A DNA stretch of 64,000 nucleotides from Mytilus edulis (lineage: Eukaryota; Mollusca; Bivalvia; Mytilida; Mytilidae), in NCBI RefSeq assembly GCF_963676685.1, contig NC_092353.1:10565734-10629733 (forward strand), read 5' to 3'. Below are positions 15,001-27,000 of this stretch, piece by piece. The position numbers and the translations under genes are program-made. The notes under the pieces were generated by a model. It searched no databases, was not told the origin of the DNA, and worked only from the letters and a program-made list of their open reading frames with translations. Numbering within the stretch: the first letter of the stretch is position 1; each line of letters starts with the position of its first letter.

Positions 15001-18000
15001 TTATTACCTCTTTGGTGGCCTCCTTTGTAAGTAAATCGTAACAAGCTGTAGCATGAGCTGTCCTTTTCTTCAAAGTTTCATCACTTGGTGCATTCCCAGT
15101 GTCGGCTACGGCAAACAATGGTAGCATGTATATCACTGTATGGGGAATACACTGTCTCAGGATTGGTTCCCAGGAGGCTTTTATTTCAGTAACTACTTCC
15201 TTTGCATCTAAGACATTCTTTTTCATTATTAACTGTGGGATAATAACCAGATAAAAATCTCTGTAAAAAATCAATTTAAAATTGCAGTCTAAAACATTTT
15301 GATAGTTAACAGTAGAAATATTTTACTTATATGTAATATAAGTTTTGTTTTTACAAACAAGAGTATAATTAATATCTGGTGAAAGATGCTGACATCATTG
15401 ACCACCTGTTTTAGTTTGAGAAAAATTTCTATGGTATTCTGAGGTTATGGAGTCTCACCAGGACAAACATTAATCTTTTCCTAATCAGATATATGTCACA
15501 AACAATTACTCTTGGTGAGGAAATGAAGATTATGATAACAGATCAATAAAATCTCTGTAAACAAGAATGTGTCCCAAGTACACGGATGCCCAACTCGCAC
15601 TATCATTTTCTATGTTCAGTGGACCGTGAAATTGGGGTCAAAACTTTAATTTGGAATTAAAATTAGAAAGATCATATCATAGGGAACATGTGTACTAAGT
15701 TTCAAGTTCATTAGACTTCAACTTCTTCAAAAACTACCTTGACCAAAAACTTTAACCTGAAGCGAATGGACGCACAGACGGACGAAAGGAGGCACAGACC
15801 AGAAAACATAATGCCCCTCTACTATTGTAGGTGGGGCATAAAAATCAATTCAAAATTGCAGTCTTAAACATTTTGATAGTTAACAGTATAAAATTTCAGT
15901 TTATGACATGGTTAATTTTCACCTTTTTGATTATCTTTTTAAATCCATGCTAAAACATAATCTTTTTACAATAAACAATAAAATTTGCATCTCAACTGAT
16001 ATTTCATTTTTAATTTTTGTAAGTTTGGTATGCAGTAGAGAGGTTCCAAATAAAACAACATTTGCACACAAGTCTATGAGAGACCAAACAGATAGCAGAA
16101 ATAGACTGTAAGAACTTTAAGTCTGCACGGTATAATGATAGGACACGTAACATTCACCATGTTTACCTGTAGAAGTTCTGTAGACTTGAACAGAATGCCA
16201 ACTGGTATGGGAACTCAGCTACGGGATAATTTAACCCTAACCACTGGTTAAGAACATATGGTAGATGATAGGACATGTAATGGTGGCCATCTTTATAGCC
16301 AAGTAGACTGGATACTTTCTTTAAAACCTACAAAATATTGAAATAGAACTGAATACAATATAAAATTCTTACATACTGCAATCTTTTAAAATTTTAACAT
16401 CTTCAAATTGATGTAAATATTGATTTCTTAAATTGTTTTCTCTGCATTACACGTCTTTTAAACTTTGTTTTAAAAATCCCATTATTTTCTTGATGTCTTT
16501 TGAATCATTTCCTTAAAACAAGAATAATCATAAATATTGTTATACTGAATACATTGTACCTTTACACTAACTGGTATTGCTTTGATTTTCAAATTTCTAT
16601 TATCATTTCATTATTATAGTATAGCAACACAATAGTACTTGCACAGCCAGCACAGTTGTACATACAAGAAGTATAGAAATGGCCATTCTATTGGAAAATT
16701 CTTAGAATAATTTTCAGGTAAGACAAATGGTCACAGGAATAATTTAGAAATTATTGGAAATTTATTCCTGCCCTTAGACTAAAATCTGAATCTATTCTGC
16801 TATGGTAACAATAAACATGACTCCTGCTAGTGTACAGTGAGACCAACGTCAAATTCAACTTTATTTTATTTTATCTTTAATACATTTTGTACAATATAAC
16901 TGTAAAATGAAAGTAGAAAATAATTATTTACATTGTGAACCTGTTTGATGTCAATATCACATTCTCTGACCAGCTGACATAAGGCAAATATTGCTTTGTT
17001 CTCACAGACAACACTAGAACACATGATATTCCCCACTGTAGTCAGAGCACTAGCCGTTCTGTTATTTTTTTCATCCTGAGCTCTTTCAGCAGTCAAACTA
17101 CCCTGAAATCATATCACATAAATAAATTAGTTGAAAACGAAGAAAAACCATACCTCAGAAGACGTGCTTATTATCTTAAATTGACTTGTGACAACTAAAA
17201 AGTGATTAATGTCAAAACACATAATGAACAGCCCTGTGTGATGATTTTAGCCTGTCCAGTTTCTGTCCTACATGGACCTTCTTCGGTGGCAGAATGATGG
17301 ATTAATATTGGTGGACTACTTAGTGTCTGAAAAAAGTCTGCATTTTCATCAAACTTATTTTAAACATACATTAATCATTAAATCTAATTTTGTGACCATT
17401 AAAATTATAGAACATGGTGGTCATTAAAAATCTTTCACAGACACAAACTATAGTGCTAGCTAAGTGTAATTTTTCTAAATGTAACAGTACTAAAACCAAC
17501 TGACCTGTTTACTCTTAACATCAATGGTTTCATTAATGATGACATAGATCTGATCAAACAGCTGGTTCTGTTGATGTCTATTGATAGGAATGGGTTCTTC
17601 ACAACCAGTAACATACAACCTGAAACAACATAAAGGGGGAGGTATGATATAGGTCTGATCAAACAGCTGGTTCTGTTGATGTCTACTGATAGGAATGGGT
17701 TCTTCACAACCAGTAACATACAACCTGAAACAAAATAAAGGGGGAGGTATGATATAGGTCTGATCAAACAGCTGGTTCTGTTGATGTCTATTGATAGGAA
17801 TGGGTTCTTCACAACCAGTAACATACAACCTGAAACAACATAAAGGGGGAGGTATGATATAGGTCTGATCAAACAGCTGGTTCTGTTGATGTCTACTGAT
17901 AGGAATGGGTTCTTCACAACCAGTAACATACAACCTGAAACAACATAAAGGGGGGGGTATGATATAGGTCTGATCAAACAGCTGGTTCTGTTGATGTCTA

Positions 18001-21000
18001 CTGATAGGAATGGGTTCTTCACAACCAGTAACATACAACCTGAAACAACATAAAGGGGGAGGTATGATATAGGTCTGATCAAACAGCTGGTTCTGTTGAT
18101 GTCTATTGATAGGAATGGGTTCTTCACAACCAGTAACATACAACCTGAAACAACATAAAGGGGGAGGTATGATATAGGTCTGATCAAACAGCTGGTTCTG
18201 TTGATGTCTACTGATAGGAATGGGTTCTTCACAACCAGTAACATACAACCTGAAACAACATAAAATAGGAGATATAATATGAGTCATAACTTGGCCACCG
18301 ACATGCAAAATTACTAAACGACCTCTATTCCTTCAAATTTATGTTATATTTGCTGATAAATGAATAGTATCACATAATTTGGTAACTAATGTACAAAAAA
18401 AATTTTTTAATATCACCATGGCATCATGAACATGTTGATATTGATGTATTTTACAGGAAGTTTTCTACTCAGTTTCAAAATAACAAGCTTTTCATAACAC
18501 TAGTATATATTGATAGGGGTTGAATAAAGGAACCAACAAAGCAAAAAAATTATATAGTTCAATGTGCTTGTTTTCAAGATATTAGCCATTGAAATTTTGC
18601 CAGGAAAATCTTCTCTCTTGATTTTTCATAGCTTTATCATTGACAAGTTAAAGTTCTCAAAAACGATTAAAAAAATAACAGGGATTTTATGATGGCTTAT
18701 AATTAAACATATAAAAGATTTAATACTCCAAATTGACAACAACACTTCAATTGGTCTGCAATTTTATTTGCTATGGTCTACATGTTTCGCCTGCAAGGCA
18801 GGCTTCATCAGGACAATTTTTATACAGAAATTGAGCCCCTGAAGTACTCAAAGTGGTGCATTGAATTTGACGTCGTCATGGTGAGAGAAACAATGAAAAG
18901 TGAAAGTAGCAATACAGAGTTATAAATAGATAAGATAAATATAGAAAATTAAAGTTTGTATACAATGTAACTTGAGTTCGTTTTACTATTATATGATACA
19001 TTAAATTGTTCTAAAGGCTTGGCATCTAATAGGACGAACTTCCCATGGTTCCTACCACTTCGCAAGGCTTCTCTTCCAACCTGGCCATAGTTGGAGGTTA
19101 CTACTTCCCGGCGCGTCTGCAACAATAGGAAGATTATGATCGCCGCTGTGGATAATAAAATTTGTCAAAAACTGTTCCTTTGTTAATTATTTATTTGGTG
19201 ACTCTATATAATTTTTGGATCGTCTGCAGTAGTTGGTCTGTATAATGGCATAGTTGTGAATTCCTAGTTTATTTAAGACCGGCGCCCGTGGTACGTTTCT
19301 TCTGCAATCATTTATATCTGCTATCATTTATAGATGTATAGGTGGTATCGGACATCTTGGTCATCTTGATTCAGTTGTTATTTCGTCGTAAGTATGGAAT
19401 ATTCCTTGGTCCATGTATATGCTGGTGGCCTGTAGATCGGCGCGTGTAGCAAGGCGGTTCCTTTCGGATGCAGGGGTTCACGCATAAATAATATTAAATT
19501 AAACACCTCGAGGTGAACCAACGCCTGTGTGAATCATTTCGATAGAGTCCCTGAAGTGGATACCTTGGTATGCAGGGTTGTCAAATTATGCAAATGAATG
19601 CAACATTAAAATAATACTCCAAATTGACAACAACACTTCAATTGGTCTGCATTAGATGCCAAGCCTTTAGAACAATTTAATGTATCATATAATAGTAAAA
19701 CGAACTCAAGTTACATTGTATACAAACTTTAATTTTCTATATTTATCTTATCTATTTATAACTCTGTATTGCTACTTTCACTTTTCATTGTTTCTCTCAC
19801 CATGACGACGTCAAATTCAATGCACCACTTTGAGTACTTCAGGGGCTCAATTTCTGTATAATCAAAGCGCTGTAAGCGCTGAAGGCAGTTAACCAAAAAC
19901 CAAGACAACCATAATTATGAAAACTGTGGCAATGTTGCCTCAACATTAAACATTCATGTATAGTACATTCATGTTTATCTAATGATGTATTTATTAAGGC
20001 AAATAGTTTATATGTTATCAAGGTTTCAAAAGCAATGCATATATCAATGTATATTTTTTATGGTGAGTCTGCAGTGGTACAAGTTCCCAATGATTGCAGT
20101 TGTTCTACTTGGTAGTTAACCTTGGTTTTATTTGACTGCTAGAAGTTCAATTTGACGTAGTATGAACATGTAATAGTATGAATGGACTGGTTTCCCTGGA
20201 AAGAAAACTGAGTTTGTGTTCTATAGTACAAAAGTTATGAGACACGAATCAGACAAATGTTCACTACAACAGGGATCAAAGATGAGGTCTGACTGACTTG
20301 CCCATAGTAAATGTAAATGATTTGTTATTTTGTCCCATACATATGAATATATATAATTTAGGGATGGGGATCTCAACGGTTTTCAAGTTCTCAAACAGGT
20401 AGGGGTAGGCAGAGGATTTAGGGGGCAGGGGGCTTATATAGGTAATCACTGAAGCGTGACTGGAGCGGGCCCCTCTTAGGTCAGTCAGTGGGCCCCACTT
20501 ATGAAAATTTCTTGATCCGCCACTGGGGGTAGGGTGAACCTAGGGACTTCCCCTACATTTCATTTTATTTGTTATATTGTCCCATACATGAATATATATG
20601 GTTTAGGGGTGGGGATCTCATTGGTTTCCAAGTTCTCAAACAGGAAGGGTAGGGTGACCCAAGGGACTTCCCTTATATTTCATTTGATTTGTTATATTGT
20701 CCCATACATGAGTAATATATATGGTTTAGGGGTAAGGATCTTGACCATTTCCAAGTTCTCAAACAGGAGGGTGAACAGTGACCTCAGGGACTTACCCTAT
20801 CTTTCATCTGATTTGTTATATTGTCCCATACATGAATATATATGGTTTAGGGATGGGGATCTCGACCATTTTTAAATTCTAAAACAGGAGGGGTGGGGTG
20901 ACCCCTAGCGACTCTTCCTATATTTCATTTGATTTTTCATATTGTCACAAACATGAATATATATGGTTAAGGGGTGTGGATCTCGACCGTTTCCAAGTTC

Positions 21001-24000
21001 TCAAACAGGAGGGGGTGGGGTATCTCCAGGGACTCCCCCTATATTTCATTTTTTATTTATTATATTGTCCTATACTTGAATATATGCAGGGGCGGATTCG
21101 GACAGGGGGGGGGGGGGGGGGGGGGGGTTGCGGGCTTGCACATCCTTAAATTTGCAAGCATGGGTTGTTCTCAGCTTAATAAAGAAAATTCCGATAATTT
21201 TACCTCAATTTTTTTTTAATAAGCTGAGAACAGCTCGGCGAAAATTTAAGTTTGCGCCCCTCCTAACCTAAAATCCTGGATCTGCCCCTCATATGGTTTA
21301 GGGGTGGGGAGCTCGACCGTTTCCAAGTTATCAAACAGGAGGGGGTAGAGTGGCCCAAAGAATGCCACCTATATATCATATGATTTACTTACATTAAGGT
21401 ATATATAATATAGTTGCATTATTTGTGAAAATAAAGAATGAAACTTTCAGCTACTTTAATTGACCCTTCAAAATTGAGAAAAAACAAATAACCCCTCGAA
21501 ATTGCAGTAATATGTTTACACTTTAAAAGCATCTCACATGCATTATCATCATTTATCATTTATAAAGAAAATTTAGACTGTGACCATGAACATGTATATT
21601 GTTAGATATACTGTTCCCAGCTGTCACGTTGTATTGGATCATTTTAAATTAAAATTTATCAAAAAGTAATTTTTAGTTTCTGAATAAAATATTTTTTAGC
21701 TTTTTCTTTCTTTTACATATATCTTTTGGTTTACAATACTAGTGTTTATATTCATTTACCATGCATAGATGTATTTTTTCACCTGCTTGGATTTATTTTG
21801 TAAATGATCGTCAAACCCGGAATTATCCTTATCCGCTTCCGGAATCGGATCCGATTTTGTAAAATTTTGTCTTCACGGCCGCCATTGTTGTGTGTTTACA
21901 ATGTTGTTTTTGTCAATCAGATACGATTTTACTCGAATTTATACAATATTTGTCGGCGATTTTCTGTATAAAGCTAGCGGTTGAACAAAATGAACATCGC
22001 CGTCACGAATAATAATGATAAAAATAAGTTTTTAGCTCGTTTAATTGGAGACTTTGGTGAACATGGTGCCGAAAAGGTTTGCAAAGTAATTTCTTATTTT
22101 CTTTCAAATGTAAGGCGACTACGTCGGGCGTAGCTAGAAACCAACTATCCTAGTCGAAATTCCGCTTGCAAAAGTGGAAGGTCTCGGACCACCGCTAATT
22201 TGCACACCTGCCTCCAAATTGAAAAGCTACGAAAATTTCTTTTTCTAATTTGAAATTGCCGCCAACAGCATGAACAGTTGAATTATATAATAGACTACTG
22301 ACGTAGTTGTACTACGTATTGATGACAAACAATATTCCTACGACTTTTGTCATTTGGGAAATCTAAACTGCTTGTCTTAAGAGATTTTCGGCGATTAAAT
22401 ATTTCATACAATTGTTCTTTGACATCTTAGCTAAAAGCACGAGTCATAATGAACTACACAAGGATTTTTAATAAGCACTACTTCCTATGTGTAACTTTAT
22501 AACTTTTGGATAAATCGACGATCATTTAAGGTTTTTCTGGTCATTTTTTTTGTAATCCAGAATAAAAAGTATTAAAAAAGTGTTCAATTAGTTATATATA
22601 ACATAGTAACAAGCTAGATAATAACAATGGCAAGTATTTCAGGATTTATTGGGTAGAACACAAATCTAGGGTGCTCGCATAATGCAGCTTAACTGCATAA
22701 AAATTGTCCTGATGAAGCCTGCCTTGCAGGCGAAACATGTAGACCATAGCAAATAAAATTGCAGACCAATTGAAGTGTTGTTGTCAATTTGGAGTATTAT
22801 TTTAATGTTGCATTCATTTGCATAATTTGACAACCCTGCATACCAAGGTATCCACTTCAGGGACTCTATCGACATGATTCACACAGGCGTTGGTTCACCT
22901 CGAGGTGTTTAATATAAAAGATTTATAAAAGGAAAAATGGGGGTCAATGGGCAAAATTTTTTAAGGCATTCAAATGGATAAAACCAGAGGATCTTTGACC
23001 TTAATACATACCTACTGACATCTTGTGACAGATTCATTCTGACATCATGATTCAGGTCACACATGTCTATATTATCTGACCTTTGACCGTTTCATGAATG
23101 TGACCTACCGAATTAGACTATTTACCGGGTTGCTATAACATGAGCAACACGACGGGTGCCACATTTGGAGCAGGATCAGCTTACCCTTCCCCAGCAACTG
23201 AGATCATCCCTAGTTTTTGGTGGGGTTCGTGTTGCTTATTCTTTAGTTTTCTATGTTGTGTCATGTGTACTATTGTTTGTCTGTTTGTCCTTTTCATTTT
23301 TACCCATGGTGCTGTCTGTTTATTTTGGATTAATGTGTTTGACTGTCCCTCTGGTATCTTTCGTCCCTCTTTTTTAATACATACCTACTGACAGCCTGTG
23401 ACGCATACATTCTGACATTATGACTCAGGTCACACATAGTCTGTATAAACTCAGTACTTATAGCTGACTGGTCTTCTTTTGTGGACAGCACAGCCCATTG
23501 TTGCTTTGGGTCTGCCTAAAAAAACATATTTTTTTTTTGTATTTCAATATACATGCTCCTTCATGCAAGTCAGTCTGTTTTACTAAAACTTATTGATCAG
23601 TGGTTGAAAGCCATTGATGATGGAGAAATTATAGATATTATCTTCCTAGATTTTAAAAAAGCATTTGATCTGGTAGATCACATTATCGTTCTTCAAAAAC
23701 TGCAGTGCTACAAAATTTCAAATTTATCATGTAACTGGTTTAAATCATATCTATCTCATAGATTCCAACAAGTTGAAAATGGGACAATCAAGTCAAGGGC
23801 ACTAGAAATAAAATATTGAGTACCTCAGGGCTCAATATTAGGCCCCCTTTTATTGTTATTGTTCATTAATGATTTGCCTCTTCATATAACCTCATCTCAA
23901 GCAGACCTCTATGCAGATGATACTACTATTCACTGCACAGGTTGTAGTCTCAATACCATCCAGGACAGCATTACAAATGATTTAGAAAGAATTGAAGAAT

Positions 24001-27000
24001 GATGCAAGGGAAATAAGATGTATATAAATCCAACAAAAACTACATCTATGGTTATTGGTTCTAGACAGAAACTAGCAAAAACAGACCATGTTCTTAATTT
24101 GACTGTTGGTAACTCCCACATTAGAGATGTTAATGGGAAAAGCTCCTAGGGTTTTTTAATGATGAAAATCTTGAGTGAACAGCCCAAATTGACACTTTGT
24201 GCACAAAAATCAGTACTAGGCTAAATCTTTTGTCTAGGATAAAGAAATCCCTCCCCCTAAAAACACAAAAGTTATACTTTAATGGTTATATTCTCCCTAT
24301 TTTGGATAACTGTTGTACAATTTGAGGAAAAAACAGTGATCAAAATACAAATAGATTAGATAAACTTCAAAAACGAGCAGCTAGAATTATTCTTGAACTT
24401 CCTTATGATACCCCATCTAATACAATGTTTAAAAAGTTATCATGGCTTCCATTTACTGATCGTGTAATTTACCACAAGGCCTTATATGTTCATAGATGTT
24501 TATATGGATCTGTCCCAGAATATTTGTCTATCAAAATCTCCTATGTTACAAATAAAAATGGAATACACCATAGATCAAATACTACCCAATTACTTAATAT
24601 ACCAAAGGCAAGAACAAACACATTTAGAAGATCTTTTTCATATTCTGGACCAACTTTATGGAATAAACCACCAGAAGCACTAAGACACATGTCAAACATA
24701 AATACTTTAAAAACAAACTGCTTTAAGTTTTTACTTGAAAATCCAGGAATTATTTAAATGATTATGTATCAATTTTGATTATGTTTTCTTATGTTTATCT
24801 TTAATTTGTTATGAAGAAATTGTGAGTGGAGTGTGAGAGCCCCAAGGGAGAATAGTGTTTGCACTAATTGAGCATACACTCTTGAAATAAAGATTATTAT
24901 TTTATTACATCAAAATGATATGTTAACCACTTTTTGAAATTTAAAACTGAAAGTACTTTGTAAAAAGAATATTCTGTGTTTCATTTTTATTGATTTTCAT
25001 TAATCTTGATTAAGATTTTTGCTATTCCATATCTGTCATCAACAATCAAACTTACCTCAATAAATGCCATCATACATTTAGCTGTAGTCAGTCGTACTTT
25101 GGACGAAAATGTGTCTTGTAGGTTCCTAGCAAAAAGATCACAGGGTATTAAAACAGAAAAACTGATTTCATCTTCAATGAGGAATGTGAATAGAAACCAT
25201 GAAAGTATGAAAGTAACTAAAAACTATGAGGTCATCAAATAGGTTAAGGAAGGACGCCTCCGGGTGCAGGAATTTCTCGCTACATTGAAGACCTGTTGGT
25301 GACCTTCTGCTGTTGTTTTTTTCTATGGTCGGGTTGTTGTCTCTTTGGCACATTCCCCATTTCCATTCTCAATTTTAACTATGGGTTATTCAAAACTTAC
25401 AAGACTAAGCAATTTTCTTTATCTCTGTTCTGTTTTGTTTTGAGAATTGAGTGCTTTTTTTTGTTATTTTATTGGGGTGTAAAATTGTAGATGGAAGCAC
25501 ATTTTATATGAAGCACAGAGGGTATTAGTAAATGAGGAAAAAGAGCCTCTGTCATCATCCTGAATTCTTTATTGAGTGACCTTCAGAAATTCCCTTGGAA
25601 CTGCAGAACCTAACAATATATCAGTAGAAGTGATATTGAGTGACAATTCTTAGCTGTTATTGGAAAGTCTACTAAAAATCTGCAATAAATTTTACAAAAT
25701 TCTAAAGTTATGAACATTTCAGTATAAATTTAGTTTTCGTCATAAGGTTATTTTTGAAAAGAGCCCTTGAATAATAATTTCAAAGAATCCATTACAGTTT
25801 TAATTCCTATAAACTTACCAGAAAGCGGACAATAGATGAACAGTAATTTCTCTACATTCCTTGACAGTTTTAGATGGCATTTCATTGTTACCTAGGTAAC
25901 AGACAACACTACCAAGAAGTTCCAAGCACATACAGCTGATATTATGATCTCTTCTCTGTTGCTTGGCGACTCTCCTATCAAAATACAATTTTTATAAAAA
26001 ATACATGTTAGAATGTACAGATATATCTCAGTTATATCTTAATTCACATTTTCAAACTTGATGGTACATGGTTTAGTAAATTTTTATATTGTGCAAAAAT
26101 CTATTTCCAAAAATTTTCTTTTAATTCTGAAGAACTTAAGTCAGAAGCAAAATATAATTTCTTAATATTAACTCCTAGTCCTGAATTGGAAGGGGGGATA
26201 CTATTTATCCTCTGTCATCTTAGTTAACCAAAAGCCTTCTGGTCCTTTACTAGTTCTACCCATGCATTTAGAACCTTAACTTAGAGGTCAACTTTCTTGT
26301 AAGGTCAGTTTTCTTTGGTCCAGAGGGTGACCTTATGTACAGGTTTGAATGTATATGTATGTGAACACAGAAAGTACATGTTAAATTTAGAACTGATAAA
26401 CAAAATTTCCCTTTTTTAAGTTATGGGTCATGATTTTTATCTATCTAAAACATTAAATTTACCTGATAGCATCCACCATATTCTCCAGATCAAGATCACC
26501 AACTCGATGATTACATGTAGTCAGACCAGATATAATCACATGAAGCTGAAATATATATATATGAACATGATATTTTGTGAACAGTTATAACACTTTAAAA
26601 AACACCCTCAAAATTGCATTTTTCTGCTGCTATGACCTTGACATTTCCCTTTGACCTTGATTAAATATGTCCAAGAAGCAGGATGAACCTTAATTGTGCT
26701 TTTAAGTTTATTCTATTATGCCATTTATCAATGTGTACTTCTGAGTTTCAAAAAATCTGGATTTAAAAAAAAACCCAAATATTTATTTATGTCTCTAAAA
26801 ACAGTTGCTTGCTGGGCTTTTGGTCAAAATATTTACTACGAATCAGAGTACAAATTTTGACCTCAAACACCAAATCCAGTATTTTGATTGGTTAATTTTT
26901 TATTGAGTACTATAATCGAGCTGAAAAAAAATGACAATATGCCCTCCTTTACAGAAAAGTTTGAAACAGATCACAGCAATATAAATAAGTGAAAAAGTTT

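Larger units (their letters stand above)
149..18708. other. ATM introns without recognised content (exons 39 to 20 region)
   Basis: Introns at 149-668, 924-1481, 1695-2036, 2172-2735, 4721-5101, 5991-6256, 6495-7207, 7335-7835, 9191-9628, 10106-10499, 11198-12179, 13331-13852, 13980-14557, 15844-16166, 16328-16931, 17103-17504 and 18260-18708 are AT-rich, and I see no gene, RNA or clear repeat in them. Open frames in these stretches show no exon signals or conserved words. Confidence 0.6.
18709..22925. mobile_element. 4.2-kb composite element in ATM intron 19 with inverted ends and 14-bp target duplication
   Basis: A 14-bp direct repeat (ATATAAAAGATTTA) occurs at 18709-18722 and 22912-22925. 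Just inside, 18723-18825 is the reverse complement of about 22700-22795. The right end is about 120 bp longer, and that extra sequence also occurs internally at 19495-19650. Both ends carry a CTGATGA, hairpin, GAAAC core resembling the hammerhead ribozymes described in Penelope-like retroelements. I saw no reverse transcriptase or GIY-YIG endonuclease, so this would be a non-autonomous or decayed copy. The interior holds an inverted repeat, a 121-bp tandem array and a promoter-like segment. The Penelope assignment is inference. Confidence 0.65.
8689..23515 (-). other. ATM: ATM coding exons 19-29 (residues about 1050-1588)
   Basis: Exons: 23385-23515, 17505-17619, 16932-17102, 16167-16327, 15008-15260, 14558-14661, 13853-13979, 12576-12790, 11098-11197, 9629-9709 and 8689-8847. 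Landmarks are CENKAIFALCQLVREC (exon 21), KASWEPILRQCIPH (exon 23), LGGSWAYVLRETIHRL (exon 26) and ISLDPFPSEEKFLQL (exon 29), all clear matches to the human solenoid. The exon 21 donor was placed at 16932 rather than at an alternative CAG-GT 15 bases upstream, because the longer form aligns with human without a gap. The exon 26 acceptor at 12790 has a weak pyrimidine tract and is the least certain. Exon 20 may be longer, reaching 18249, if a distal acceptor is used. Confidence 0.9.

Noticed and set aside
16141..16166. Possible duplicate of the exon 22 sequence GATAGGACATGTAA
   Set aside because: A roughly 29-bp resemblance (GATAGGACACGTAA) with only partial identity; too weak to add to the list of duplicated exon edges.
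17456..18244. 262-codon frame MLLVVKNPFLS repeated
   Set aside because: It is the shifted-frame shadow of the exon 20 array. The frame that matches ATM is the other one.
23140..23391. Frame SNTTGATFGAGSAYPSP as a small gene
   Set aside because: It belongs to a dispersed repeat that I recall in many places in mussel genomes and is open in two frames.
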